From a virus, in IMG/VR virus record IMGVR_UViG_3300046171_000328, positions 1 through 64,000 of that record: 64,000 nt of DNA. One strand, written 5' to 3'. Position numbers and translations under genes: made by a program. The first letter of the stretch is position 1. Each line of letters opens with the position of its first letter. The notes under the pieces are model-generated. The model had not been told where the DNA came from, searched no databases, and worked only from the letters and a program-made list of their open reading frames with translations. Positions 16,668 through 27,654 of this stretch are shown here, one piece after another.

Positions 16668-19600
16668 ATGTCTGAAACAACTTTTACACCTCCAGCCGGT
16701 GTCGCTTCTGCCGCTAAGAGAGGTTTAGAGCTACGCCGAAAATTCAAACGTGGGGGGACCAGCGTTGGTGCAGCAAGGGCAGGCCAGCTTGCCAACAGAA
16801 ATCCAGTATCTGCTTCCGTGATCAAGCGCATGGTTTCTTTCTTTGCCAGACATGCGGTGGATGCGGAGGGTAAGGATTGGAACAACGAATCCAAACCAAG
16901 TAACGGGAAAATTGCGCATTTGCTTTGGGGCGGATCGGCGGGAAAGGCATGGGCTAATGCCATGGCCAAGAAAATCGACTCAGGGAATAAGAGCGTCAAA
17001 GAGGAGTACGAGAAAGGACTTGCTCTAGATCTGTTTGAAGAAAGATTTGCTGATCAGTTAATTTACGAAGAAACCTACCGTGAGCCTGAGTCTCAGGCAA
17101 CGAGTCGCATTGAACGAGTGAAGAGTCTTGGACAACTAAAAAATGCCATTCGGATTGCCTTTGCCTCTACCGATGACATCCAAGCACAACTGAACACTCC
17201 GATTTCTGAATATCCATTCAAACGCTCTGGAAGTTTCTTAGGCTTTGATCAAAAACCACTCACTGGGGGGCAACGTGAGGCTATCAACAGGGAGATCCTG
17301 CCGCTATTAGAAAAACCTTCCGATGAACTTACAGATGCCGAGCGAGATCTAATTCGCCAGTATAGTGGTTTTGGTGGGACCAGTGGAGAAATTGAAGGTT
17401 CCAGTAATGTGGAAAGCGGAGTTGAATACGATTTTTATACTGCTAGTCCCGTGGCTCTATTTCAAGCCAAGCTGGTCAACAAGCTGGTGCAGATCAAACA
17501 AGGTGACCGTATCTTGGAACCTTCCTGTGGTGCAGGCGTTTTCTTTGATGTGCTACCTGATGGAGTTGAAAAGATCGGTGTTGAACTCGACAGCCGCACA
17601 GCGGCGGTAGCTCAGAGGATTCATGGTGATTCGGTAGACATTCGCAATCAACCGATGGAGCTTTACCACCTTGAAGGAAATCCAGAGGTGTCAATAATTT
17701 TGGGGAATGCTCCCTTTGGACCCCGTGGCGACATCAAGCTACGAAATGCTGATGATCCGAAGGAAGGCAATCTGGATCGGTACTTTCTCAAGCGCTGTTT
17801 GATGCAGATCAAGTCAGGCGGAATGATGTGCCTGCAGGTCCATAGCGGTGTCTTCCACAATCCAACCAACCGTGACTTTCGTCTAAAGCTGTTGCTGCTG
17901 GGCAAGTTCATGGGGGCTGTGAGGCTTCCAAACACGTCCTATGCCCATACTGGCAGCAACTTCGCCTCTCCGGACATCCTTATCTTTCAGCGTCATGACG
18001 AGCCATTTAAGAAGGCTCTGCAGCGAGTCTTTCATTCCAACCTGACGGAAGAAGAAATTACAACGCTATTGACCGCTTGTGGGCTGATGAATGACGCTTG
18101 GCTCAATGGGGCCAAGAAATACTACATTGCCAATCGCCGGCACATGCTGGGAGAGGAAGTTGAGATTCCCGCCAGAGGTCGCACCACACGGGGAGAATTG
18201 CGTGCCGAAATTCTGGATGAGATCTGGAGCAAGTTTAAGTTTGAAGAGTATCCGGAAGTCAACGCTGAACCACTGAACTCCGAGTTGATCAGGGGCACAG
18301 AAGAAAAGAAGCCGGCCACAGATCGAATGATGCTCACACCCGATGAGCTTATCCTGCGTATGGATCGCCAGATCCGCACAGGCGCAACGAAAATTGTAGA
18401 TGGCAACCTCTACATTCTGCGTGCTTCAACCGGTGTCAATGCGGTAGATGGAGAGTCTGAGGATCGGCCTTACTGGCAGTTGATCAACATTGCTGGCATT
18501 GCCGACAAGGTGGCTGCCATCAACTTGATTGCAGATTCTGTTTCCAAGCTACGGGCTTTGTTTCATGGCAATGACCCAAGTGTGACAGACAAACAAAAAG
18601 CGATCATTGAAGCTCTGAAGGCTTATCAGAAAAAGTTTGGTGTTGCTCTCTTTGAAGATCCTGCTGTGCAGGGCTTGATCAAGCAGTATCCGGACATCGA
18701 AGGCATTATTGAGGCAACGACTCTGCAGGAGAGCAGGCAAACTGAAGACGGCGGGGAGGACCGCTATTGCTATTTGCTGAGTGCCGAGCCACCAGATGAC
18801 AGCGGTGAAGAGTTTTCCGGCAACCGTCCAGAAGTTGAGTTTCTGCGCAAGAATCGGCAGATGATGGGCAAGATGACCGAGCAGGCGGTGATTGGTCTGC
18901 TGGGGGCAGAAGCAGGCCAAGACATGCTGAGATTGCTCTTTGAGAGCAAGTTTGTGTTTCCAGAGTTGGTAGATGGAAACTTGGTCTTTGTCCTCAAGGA
19001 GAACTATCTGGTGGGCCGTGTGACGGTTCTGAGAGCCAAGCTGGAAGAAGAGCGAGAGTCAGCTACTTCAGAGGCATGGCGCGGCAAGTTTGCGCAAGCA
19101 CTGGCCGAGTTGGAAAAGGCCAGAACCTTCAGTGAGTATGACAACATTGATGTTCAGATGAATTCAAACTTCATCAAGAATGATCAGATACAGCGCTACC
19201 TTGATCAGACGATCAATGCCAACCTCTCAGAATTTCTCAAAGATGAAGATGATCGTGGGATTTCTTCAGCACACACCAACGACTACAGCGTTTATCAATT
19301 CGACAAGGACAATCTCCGGATTACAGCACGGATGCTGCCTGATGACATCGATGGTAACGAACAAAGTTTCAATGATTGGGATGAACTCTTCACCAAATTC
19401 CGTGAAGGCCGCAAAAACATTCAAGCCTCATTGCCTGAACAACTGGAAGACTATACCAACGACCGCATGAAGGCTATTTACAATGACTTTTCGTACTATA
19501 ATCGGCACGATACAACCCGTCTCGGCAGTTTGAATGGAGTTCGACTCGTATTGCGGAATTTTGGTGAAGATCAGGATCTCACCACCTTTCGGGCATCCAA

Positions 19601-22600
19601 AGTCCAAGCTGAGTACAGCCGTGAATTTGTCTGGTCTGTGGAGTCTACAGCACAGCAAAAGCCACAAGTTCAGGAATTGCTCAACAAAAAAATTGAAGAA
19701 GGCGTAATTGAAGCGGGTGAGTACATTTACTATGACGAACTGCAGGATCGAATTTTCTCTGGTCAGATGAACAATGTGAAAGGTTTTATCATTCCGAATG
19801 ACCGACGATATGGTAATTCTGCAGAACAGCCATTTGGCTCCAAGAAAAACGGGGCACATGCCACGAAGTATCTCAACAACCTCAACCGCATGTTAGCCGG
19901 CGGAAAGCCGGTGATTAAGAACCAAGCGGACAAGTTGGCATTTGAAAAAGACTTCCATCAAAACTTCCGTGACTGGTTGGATGAAAATGACAATGAACAA
20001 CGGGTAGTTGAAAAGTCATATGATGAACGCAACAACGATGTTCTGAAGACTTCCAATATGGACTATCCAGTGGAGATCAAGGGCTGGAACTCCAAGGTCC
20101 AGTTGCGCTCTGTGCAGTGGCAGGCCATTCACCACTTGCTCAAAGGCCAAAAGGGAATTGCGGCCTTGGGTGTTGGTTTTGGGAAAACACTGGCCGCTGT
20201 GGGCCTCACAGGCGTATTGCTCCAAGAGAAGAGAGCCAAGCGTGTTTGGTGTCAGGTTCCCAACAACAAGGTCAAGGACTGGTCTGAAGAGTATAAGTTG
20301 GGCTTGCCCAATATAGAGTTGCTTTCTGCAAAGCCAGAGGATGCCAAAAACAAGCAGACTCGGATGAAGATTCTGAATCAACTGGCCAATGGGAATGCCT
20401 CGGTTTTGGTTATCCCCGAAACGATTGGCACAGAGGTTCAGCTTTCAGCAGCAAAGGACGAAGAAATTGTTGAGATCCTTTTTCAGGATCAAATGCAATT
20501 TGTCACTGACGGCTCTCCAAAACAGCGCAAGACCTATGCAACGAACTTGCGCAAGACTCTGGACACTTCCCAAGCACGCACAGCCAGTATCAATTTTGAA
20601 GAGTTCAAGTGTGATGCAATCATTGTTGATGAGTTGCACCGTGAAAAAGCGCTCTTCAGTCCCTACCGAGTCAACACGCAAATCAGCCAACTGAACAAGA
20701 ACGCTGATTCCACACGAGGCATCAGCCTGCTCAAGAAAGAAGAATATCTGCGTCAAACCAATCCGAAGGGCAAGCCGAACACCTACGGATTGACAGCCAC
20801 ACCGATGACCAATTCTCCCTTAGAATTCTGGAACATGTTAGCGCACATTGACGCCGAGGCTCTGAGGGCCAACGGCATCAACGACTTGGGGAGCTTTGTA
20901 CGCCAGTTCTGCATTCTTCGGATGGAAATGCAACCGAACACCACAGGCGAGGGGTTGGTTGCACGACAGGTCCTCAAGGGCTTCAGAAACCTCGACCTGC
21001 TCCGCAAGGTATTTTATGACGTAGTAGACTACCAAGTCAGCCGAGAGGCGCTGGAAGCCGACTCCGAGTCCACATCAGGCGAAAAGGGGCGCAAGGCGGA
21101 AGTCCATGATGAAACACTTGCTCCAACACAAATGCTGCAGGACGTAACAGCATTCTTGAGAGCGCAGTATGAAAACCCCGAACTGGAAGAAGGGGAAGAG
21201 GAGGAGATGGAGGTTGAGGAAGGTGAAGAAGAGCAGGAAGAAGGGGTTGCAGCACAGACGGTAGACCAGAAACGCCGTGAGATCTGGCAGGACCTGCAGA
21301 CCGCCGCTCTGGACTTGGAGATGCTCGACCCTGTCAAGTACAAGGATGCCCCCAACAGTAAGCTCGACAAGATGATTGAGAACGTGATGAAGCATTGGAC
21401 GGAATCGGGTAGTGGCCAGTTGATTTTCTGTGACCGGATGAATGCTTCCAGAGGCCGTGGGGATGGGACTTACAATCTGCATGAAAAAATCAAAACACAC
21501 CTGATTGATGCTGGTTTTCCGGCCAATAAAATTGCTTTGGTCAATGGGGCCGTCAAGGGTGCAGGAGACAAGCTATCCAAGGCTCAAGCACGGAAGATGG
21601 GTTCCTACATCGACCAGACCTGCGAAAAGTACAATGCCGGCGAACTGCGCCTGTTGATTGGCAACACGCCGTGTATGGGCGAAGGGTTGAACCTGCAGGC
21701 TGACAGTATTGCTGTGCATCACTTTGACATTCCGTATCGCCCTTCAGATTTGGTGCAGCGCAATGGTCGAGTAGACCGGCAGGGCAATAAGCAGATGACT
21801 ACTCATCTTTACAACTATAGCACTGCTGGAACTCTAGACAGCTACTCACTGGTTCAAATCAAGCTCAAGGCAAACTGGCTTCAGGAATTACTCCAGTCCG
21901 ATGTGACCGTCTGGGAGAATCCAGAAACAGATGCGTTGGCCAATGATCCACTAACGATTCAGATTTTGTTGGCTGAGTCTGCTGGTGATTTGGAAGCTCT
22001 GGAAGACTTGAAGATGCGAAGGGACCTGATCGTGACTCAGGCAGAGCGCAAGCAACGTGAAATCGATGCTGCAGACAACTTCAAGTCTCTCAACATTGCC
22101 ATGAATGCAATGCTCAAGATGGAGCCAGATACACCGGAATATCGCAATGCGATGAAGCGTGTCAATAAGTTCAGGCGGGTTCTCAGGGACAATCCTGAAT
22201 TCAAGATGCAGGAGCTACTGGAGGAGGACGCTGAACCGTTTATGATTTGGGGCAAACCCAAGAACGTCAAAGCAGCCGCACTTCGCAACGGAAGAACCGT
22301 GATCCGCAAGGGTGATTACTACCACAACCTGCGAGGGAATCTACAGTCGTACTGGAAAGTTGTCGGTTTTGCTCCATCCACTCAAAAAGTCTTTTTGGAA
22401 GCAGTCAGTGAGTATGAGCCAAAGAAAGATCCTGATGATGAAAATGAACCGTTGCGACCACGCAAGGGGTATTTCTATGCCCTAGATGATCCGCCGTATG
22501 ATGGAAGTGCTAAAAATCTTGATCAACGAGGAAACTTCAAAAAAGTCCCCAGAGCGATGCTGGACCCAGAAACGATGGCGACTTTGGCAGCCACCACCAA

Positions 22601-23366
22601 AGGGGCAATGCAGGAAATGAGTGTCGATCAGCAGGTCAACGTTGTTCAAGCCATGCTGATGACGAGGTTGACCGATGAAGACGATACGTTTGCTATACGG
22701 AACTGGTTCAGAGACACACTGAACCAGAACAATATTGATCCAAAATTCTTGTTGAATGGTCAATACTATGCCGTGGTTTACGGCAATGACATCTATTCTG
22801 GCAAGCCACTCCCTGCTGGCTCTGAAGGCTCTGAAGGCCTCAGAGAAGAATATGGCAAAGCCCTCACCATGCAGGGATTTATTCTACAAGGTTACCACAT
22901 CAAAGACCGATATGCTGACCATGAGAAATTCGCCAGACACCTATTCAAACATGGAGAGAGTTCTAAAATCTTGACACCACCACTGGGCGAGACTCCAGAG
23001 AAGTTCTCCTCTCACCTGATAAAATACATTCAGAAATTACGGACGAGCGCAGCCTTTCAACTGACAGCATCCCGTGATGATTCGAAGGATTTCCGCGAAA
23101 TGCTGACCAATGATAATGACTTCATTCAGTGCTGGGCCGAGCATCTTGAACTCTTTGCCAGAACGTATGGCAGAAAGGTGATGAGTCAGGGACGTGGCAG
23201 TGGAAAGCCGGATACCCAATGGGACCGCTTCTACTTTGAGTTGTTCATGCCTCTGTCGATGCGCTCCAGAGATTTCCATGATGCCTTGACAGAATACATT
23301 CGTGGGAAGTACCCAAATAAAGATGAATTCGACTTTAACGGCAAAACGTCATATAAGTTCTTTTGA
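16668..23366 (+). CDS. Giant N6-methyltransferase / SF2 helicase fusion, DarB-like
   Basis: About 2232 residues from ATG 16668 (a GTG at 16632 is an alternative). The N-terminal about 90 residues (SAAKRGLELRRKFKRGGTS ... LLWGGSAGKAWAN) form a small helical domain I have seen attached to many phage virion-linked proteins. The methyltransferase follows: motif I EPSCGAGVF at about 283 and motif IV as GNAPFG at about 345 (NPPF-like with Ala). The helicase has Walker A GVGFGKT (about 1167), DELH (about 1320), GLTATPMTN and QRNGRVDRQG (about 1697). P1 DarB has this MTase-plus-helicase layout, enters with phage DNA and protects it from type I restriction. That role is inferred here. Confidence 0.85.
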   Translation: MSETTFTPPAGVASAAKRGLELRRKFKRGGTSVGAARAGQLANRNPVSASVIKRMVSFFARHAVDAEGKDWNNESKPSNGKIAHLLWGGSAGKAWANAMAKKIDSGNKSVKEEYEKGLALDLFEERFADQLIYEETYREPESQATSRIERVKSLGQLKNAIRIAFASTDDIQAQLNTPISEYPFKRSGSFLGFDQKPLTGGQREAINREILPLLEKPSDELTDAERDLIRQYSGFGGTSGEIEGSSNVESGVEYDFYTASPVALFQAKLVNKLVQIKQGDRILEPSCGAGVFFDVLPDGVEKIGVELDSRTAAVAQRIHGDSVDIRNQPMELYHLEGNPEVSIILGNAPFGPRGDIKLRNADDPKEGNLDRYFLKRCLMQIKSGGMMCLQVHSGVFHNPTNRDFRLKLLLLGKFMGAVRLPNTSYAHTGSNFASPDILIFQRHDEPFKKALQRVFHSNLTEEEITTLLTACGLMNDAWLNGAKKYYIANRRHMLGEEVEIPARGRTTRGELRAEILDEIWSKFKFEEYPEVNAEPLNSELIRGTEEKKPATDRMMLTPDELILRMDRQIRTGATKIVDGNLYILRASTGVNAVDGESEDRPYWQLINIAGIADKVAAINLIADSVSKLRALFHGNDPSVTDKQKAIIEALKAYQKKFGVALFEDPAVQGLIKQYPDIEGIIEATTLQESRQTEDGGEDRYCYLLSAEPPDDSGEEFSGNRPEVEFLRKNRQMMGKMTEQAVIGLLGAEAGQDMLRLLFESKFVFPELVDGNLVFVLKENYLVGRVTVLRAKLEEERESATSEAWRGKFAQALAELEKARTFSEYDNIDVQMNSNFIKNDQIQRYLDQTINANLSEFLKDEDDRGISSAHTNDYSVYQFDKDNLRITARMLPDDIDGNEQSFNDWDELFTKFREGRKNIQASLPEQLEDYTNDRMKAIYNDFSYYNRHDTTRLGSLNGVRLVLRNFGEDQDLTTFRASKVQAEYSREFVWSVESTAQQKPQVQELLNKKIEEGVIEAGEYIYYDELQDRIFSGQMNNVKGFIIPNDRRYGNSAEQPFGSKKNGAHATKYLNNLNRMLAGGKPVIKNQADKLAFEKDFHQNFRDWLDENDNEQRVVEKSYDERNNDVLKTSNMDYPVEIKGWNSKVQLRSVQWQAIHHLLKGQKGIAALGVGFGKTLAAVGLTGVLLQEKRAKRVWCQVPNNKVKDWSEEYKLGLPNIELLSAKPEDAKNKQTRMKILNQLANGNASVLVIPETIGTEVQLSAAKDEEIVEILFQDQMQFVTDGSPKQRKTYATNLRKTLDTSQARTASINFEEFKCDAIIVDELHREKALFSPYRVNTQISQLNKNADSTRGISLLKKEEYLRQTNPKGKPNTYGLTATPMTNSPLEFWNMLAHIDAEALRANGINDLGSFVRQFCILRMEMQPNTTGEGLVARQVLKGFRNLDLLRKVFYDVVDYQVSREALEADSESTSGEKGRKAEVHDETLAPTQMLQDVTAFLRAQYENPELEEGEEEEMEVEEGEEEQEEGVAAQTVDQKRREIWQDLQTAALDLEMLDPVKYKDAPNSKLDKMIENVMKHWTESGSGQLIFCDRMNASRGRGDGTYNLHEKIKTHLIDAGFPANKIALVNGAVKGAGDKLSKAQARKMGSYIDQTCEKYNAGELRLLIGNTPCMGEGLNLQADSIAVHHFDIPYRPSDLVQRNGRVDRQGNKQMTTHLYNYSTAGTLDSYSLVQIKLKANWLQELLQSDVTVWENPETDALANDPLTIQILLAESAGDLEALEDLKMRRDLIVTQAERKQREIDAADNFKSLNIAMNAMLKMEPDTPEYRNAMKRVNKFRRVLRDNPEFKMQELLEEDAEPFMIWGKPKNVKAAALRNGRTVIRKGDYYHNLRGNLQSYWKVVGFAPSTQKVFLEAVSEYEPKKDPDDENEPLRPRKGYFYALDDPPYDGSAKNLDQRGNFKKVPRAMLDPETMATLAATTKGAMQEMSVDQQVNVVQAMLMTRLTDEDDTFAIRNWFRDTLNQNNIDPKFLLNGQYYAVVYGNDIYSGKPLPAGSEGSEGLREEYGKALTMQGFILQGYHIKDRYADHEKFARHLFKHGESSKILTPPLGETPEKFSSHLIKYIQKLRTSAAFQLTASRDDSKDFREMLTNDNDFIQCWAEHLELFARTYGRKVMSQGRGSGKPDTQWDRFYFELFMPLSMRSRDFHDALTEYIRGKYPNKDEFDFNGKTSYKFF

Positions 23367-23389
23367 ATAATCTTTTTTAGGGGTGAAAA

Positions 23390-23824
23390 ATGGAAGTAGA
23401 CCCAGTCACTGGAATGCAGCACCGCTATGATCTCGCAACTTTGCGAGAGGGTGTGGACCGCATCGAAATTCCTCACACACAATTCCTCAACGATAAAGCC
23501 CGAAACATTGCCGAAATGTTGCGCAATGATCCCAAGTGTCATGAGCGCTTTGGTATCTACTGGTTTGTGATCAAGGAACTCTTGGTCAATCGGGCTTATG
23601 ATTCAGACGCATGGTGGCGTTTCAACAGCCGCAACGATTACATCTACGAACTGACAGACCGTGGTGACGAATTGCTGAGTATTTTGCAGGGGCTTTACTA
23701 CTTTGAAGAAAACTGGTCTGCCACGGCATCACAATACTACTACCGAGACGGTGTGGCGTGGCACTACTCTGTCACCGATGAAGACTTTTTGAATTCTGGT
23801 GCAGGCGTGGAGCTTCCATCATGA
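23390..23824 (+). CDS. Unknown protein between two giant helicase genes
   Basis: 144 residues, ribosome site AGGGG 8 bp upstream. It is rich in aromatic residues (YYFEENWSATASQYYYRDGVAWHYS) and acidic, with no recognised domain. Its stop overlaps the start of the next helicase gene (ATGA), so translation is probably coupled. The tight placement suggests a partner of one of the large helicases. Confidence 0.6.
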   Translation: MEVDPVTGMQHRYDLATLREGVDRIEIPHTQFLNDKARNIAEMLRNDPKCHERFGIYWFVIKELLVNRAYDSDAWWRFNSRNDYIYELTDRGDELLSILQGLYYFEENWSATASQYYYRDGVAWHYSVTDEDFLNSGAGVELPS

Positions 23825-26800
23825 GCATTGTACTGATTGAACGTGCCCGAACCTACACTCGCCTGCGGGATGCCGTGGAGGGGATGATTCGTCCCACACC
23901 ACCCACGACACCGCACCTGAAGGCCGCCAGAGCGGCTTTGGATACCGATGCGACTCGTTACCTGCGTTTGCGTTTGAGTGGCATACGGGACGATGAGGCA
24001 ATGGCAGGGCCTGATGGGGATTATGCGGACGAAAGTGACACGATGCCACTGGAGACACTAGCTTCTCAGAATTTTGAGCTATTGACTGGTGAAATGGCTG
24101 GTGGTGTTCGCAAAAACAAAGTTGGGAACTTGCTTGAACAGGCCTACCACCGTGCAAATGAACTAGGGAAACCTGTCTATATTTTTGCGAAGTCTGCTCC
24201 TACAGCCCAGATTCACAAGGGCTTGGACTATCGATTGACCGATGAGTTCACCGATTGGCAAAAGTACGCCTACCATGGCGAATACATGGGCTACGAAGTG
24301 TTTCCACGGGGCATGGTCCGTAAGCTGACCACCAAGCCAAATGTTGAACAGTTGAGCCGCATGGACAACTCTGACACCCGCATTTCGTTGGATATTTTCC
24401 GCAGCTACAACCAACTAGAGGCTTTCCATCTAGCGGCTCTGCCAGAGTTGATCGAAACGACAGCCGGCGAACTGCACAGCTTGGGTGATGAAGGGCGTGC
24501 CTTGGCTTTTGAAGTCCAAAGTTTTCTGGAAGATTCCGATGGGATGATCATTCATCCATCGATGGCCCGAAGCGGTGGTATCAGTGATCGGGATCTGGCC
24601 AGAGCCAAAAAAGAAATGGACAGAGACAACTTGGACAATCCCGATGCTCACTGTGAGGACCTCTTGCGTGGGACGCTACCTCCAGAGGCTCTAAAAGAGC
24701 GCAAGTTGGCTGTTTTGGAAGTGATGAACAACTATGTCATGAACTTGGGGAGTTTGCCGGCAGCGATCAATGGATTTGGCCAGAACTATTTTAAATTACC
24801 TGTCAGTGATGCCACCTTCCGCAAGATCTGTTTGCACATGCGTTTTGCTGTACCCTTTGGGGCACGTCTAAAGTACGCCCTGTCGTACTTGACCAGAGTC
24901 CGTAGCGGTCAGCCGGCTTTTTGGAAAAGGCCGCTGATGGATGCGCTGGACCGTCTAATCAAGGAAGAAAGAGCCAAGCCGTCAATCTTCAAACCACAGC
25001 ACAGCGAAGACATTCTCTCCATGTACTTGGGAGAGTGGGAAAGCCTGACACATCAAAGAATGCAGGATGTCGAAGTATCCTTGATCTGGGATGCCTACAA
25101 GGGCAATGGAGATGCCCAGATTGGAGCCTTACCTGAGAACATGGAAGTCAATCAATGGACCAGAGAGCTAAACAATCGCATCATTCCGGTGATGGAAAAG
25201 AATGAACCGAATTATCGGGAACTGCGCAGATACCTAGAGTCCAAAGAACTCAGCTATGCTTATGATCTAGAAATTTTCAAAAAACGCTACGAACGAGGTG
25301 ACGATGCAGGAAACGAATCAGGAATTGTTTCTGGAGACGGAGGAGGAGACTTCGACTTTGGAGACGGAGGAACAACAAGCCTCAGTAAGCGAGAGATTCT
25401 GGGCAGGGCTGATGTGGAAAAACGTTATCGAGACGCAGGAGTCGCACTCACTCGACGCGAAATATCAGGCATCACCAAAACTCAACACCTTTCCGAGCTT
25501 TATGCTCGAACTCTGAAAACGCACCAGAACGACGGGTGCAACCTGATCTTGGAAGCACATCAAAAGAGCAAGGGGTTTGTACTGGCCGATGGCACAGGTG
25601 CAGGCAAGACGATGCAGGAGCTTGCGGTAGCCCTGCACTATTCCGATATGGGCAAGATGGTGCTGGTGGTAACCAAAGACAAGAAAGTGATTCAGGGAGC
25701 ATTCCGTGGTGATTTTCAACGTTTTGAAACCAATCAGGAGCGCTTGGAGCATCTGCCGGATGCAGCACAACCGTTTGACTCCAACAACATCTACATCACC
25801 ACTTACAACCGACTGCATGAAGCACGACAACATCAATGGGACATTGTTATTTTTGATGAAGCACATGCTGCTAAAAACCTGATTAATAGTAACCCATCTG
25901 CACAAGCTCAATATGTAGTGGAGTTGATGGACAAGGCAGAAAAAGTAGTTTGTGCTACAGCTACGCCTGCCGACAAGGGCTACCAGATGGCCTACCTGTG
26001 TAGAATGTGGGGGATTGACCCATATATGATGGTTCAACGCATGGGCTTGGAATTTGATCCAACCTTTGGCTGGCAATCTGGCGAAGGCCTAGACAAAGAA
26101 TCACAGGCTGGCATTGAAGCCAACATCATGCAGGACTTCATGCGAGAGGCCACGAAAAAAGGCTTGATGGTCAAACGTGAAGTATCCATGGCCAACTTGG
26201 ACTATATCAATCAGCAAATTGAATTGTCACCGGATTGGCGTGCCATGTACGAAGCACTCAATCGGCACTACCAACAGTTGTGGCAAATGGCTAAAGGCAT
26301 TGCCAAGGGAACCATCAAAGGGCAGTGGATGCTGAATGTGCGACGCTTACTGGACATTGCCAAGGCCGAGGCCGCAGGTTTTGCGGCTCTGGATGAACTC
26401 AAGGCAGGTCGCAAGGTGGTGGTCTTCTCTTGTGCAGTGGAAGACACACAGGACATTGCCGAGCAGATTCAAAGCGAACGTGCTGCAATGTACGAAATGA
26501 CGGATGAAGAAATTGATGAATCGATCAATAAATTACGGGGCAAGGCCACAACAGGTCGAGTTAGCGATATGATTCAACAAGCTGGTTATCGGGTCTTTGA
26601 GATGACAGGGAAAAGAACTGACAAACAGCGCAATGCGGCAGTAGCCCAATTCCAAGCTGGTGAACTGGATGCCATCGTTACGACTTTTGACTCTGGAGGA
26701 ACCGGCATCAATCTAGACGATACTGTTGGAGATTCCCCCCGTAGCGTGGTGATTACACAGCCACCGTTTGGGGCCAATGATGTGATTCAGGGCCTTGGCC

Positions 26801-27654
26801 GAGTCAATCGCTTGACCACCAAGAGCCGTGCAAAGGCTATTCAGCTAATGACCAATCTGGCAATAGACGATTGGAACCAGAGCTTGGTGGCAACCAAGCT
26901 GCAACGCTTGGGAGGGGCTGTTGGGGGTGATTATGGTAAAATTGATCTAAACAAGATTGCAGACCTCGACAACGGTGAAATTCAGAAGTATTTGCGGGAA
27001 TCTGGTGTTCCTTCACGCCGACCAATTCCCGTGGGCAGTGATGAAGATGAGCCAGACGTAGGGGATGCAGGAGATCGTGAACTTCCCCCAGAATGGTTCA
27101 CTATTCCTGAAGACTTGGCTGATGCCGTTGATCAGCTAGAAATGAAAGCGCCCTTTGAACTGATTCGTGATGAGGCTTACCCCTACTTGGTCGATGCGAC
27201 TTTCTACAGTATTGGGGCCTTGCCCAATCCGATACTGAAATATGGCCCAGATCGTGGGTCCTTGATGTTTGATAACTTTGAGCGTGGGTGCTACATCGCT
27301 TCAAAGACTCTGAACAAAACCATGGAAGAGATCTCACACCGTATTCGCAACGGTTCTTTTGTGGTGGTCCCTGCGCCAGCAGAGATTCCGGATCTGGTCG
27401 AATATTATCTGGTCAAGTGTGAGAAAAAAGACCGTGAATTAGTACAATCTCATGGAGGTGTTTACGATGCTGACTCCAAGCTATGGAAAGTCCCTGTTGA
27501 ACGTTGGCCCAATCTTGATGATGAAGCACGATCCAAAAATGTGGTCATACTTCAAGTCAAGCAAATTTCAGAAGGAATTCAGAGACATCAAAAAGCAGTG
27601 AGGAATGCTGAGTTCATTCCTGTGATCGACCTCGGCGGTTATCAGGGCTATTAA
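23821..27654 (+). CDS. Giant SF2 helicase (strawberry-notch-like polyvalent protein)
   Basis: 1277 residues. The first about 500 residues contain no known catalytic motif. The helicase core has Walker A GTGAGKT (about 597), DEAH (about 678, IVIFDEAHAAKN), CATATPADKG (about 716) and a C-terminal RecA lobe ending in QGLGRVNRLTTKS (about 990). This set resembles strawberry-notch-type SF2 enzymes found in large phages. Near the C-terminus, KDRELVQSHGGVYDADSKLWKV resembles a DUF5710-type module. The protein may act on incoming phage DNA together with the methyltransferase-helicase; that is inference from adjacency. Confidence 0.8.
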   Translation: MSIVLIERARTYTRLRDAVEGMIRPTPPTTPHLKAARAALDTDATRYLRLRLSGIRDDEAMAGPDGDYADESDTMPLETLASQNFELLTGEMAGGVRKNKVGNLLEQAYHRANELGKPVYIFAKSAPTAQIHKGLDYRLTDEFTDWQKYAYHGEYMGYEVFPRGMVRKLTTKPNVEQLSRMDNSDTRISLDIFRSYNQLEAFHLAALPELIETTAGELHSLGDEGRALAFEVQSFLEDSDGMIIHPSMARSGGISDRDLARAKKEMDRDNLDNPDAHCEDLLRGTLPPEALKERKLAVLEVMNNYVMNLGSLPAAINGFGQNYFKLPVSDATFRKICLHMRFAVPFGARLKYALSYLTRVRSGQPAFWKRPLMDALDRLIKEERAKPSIFKPQHSEDILSMYLGEWESLTHQRMQDVEVSLIWDAYKGNGDAQIGALPENMEVNQWTRELNNRIIPVMEKNEPNYRELRRYLESKELSYAYDLEIFKKRYERGDDAGNESGIVSGDGGGDFDFGDGGTTSLSKREILGRADVEKRYRDAGVALTRREISGITKTQHLSELYARTLKTHQNDGCNLILEAHQKSKGFVLADGTGAGKTMQELAVALHYSDMGKMVLVVTKDKKVIQGAFRGDFQRFETNQERLEHLPDAAQPFDSNNIYITTYNRLHEARQHQWDIVIFDEAHAAKNLINSNPSAQAQYVVELMDKAEKVVCATATPADKGYQMAYLCRMWGIDPYMMVQRMGLEFDPTFGWQSGEGLDKESQAGIEANIMQDFMREATKKGLMVKREVSMANLDYINQQIELSPDWRAMYEALNRHYQQLWQMAKGIAKGTIKGQWMLNVRRLLDIAKAEAAGFAALDELKAGRKVVVFSCAVEDTQDIAEQIQSERAAMYEMTDEEIDESINKLRGKATTGRVSDMIQQAGYRVFEMTGKRTDKQRNAAVAQFQAGELDAIVTTFDSGGTGINLDDTVGDSPRSVVITQPPFGANDVIQGLGRVNRLTTKSRAKAIQLMTNLAIDDWNQSLVATKLQRLGGAVGGDYGKIDLNKIADLDNGEIQKYLRESGVPSRRPIPVGSDEDEPDVGDAGDRELPPEWFTIPEDLADAVDQLEMKAPFELIRDEAYPYLVDATFYSIGALPNPILKYGPDRGSLMFDNFERGCYIASKTLNKTMEEISHRIRNGSFVVVPAPAEIPDLVEYYLVKCEKKDRELVQSHGGVYDADSKLWKVPVERWPNLDDEARSKNVVILQVKQISEGIQRHQKAVRNAEFIPVIDLGGYQGY

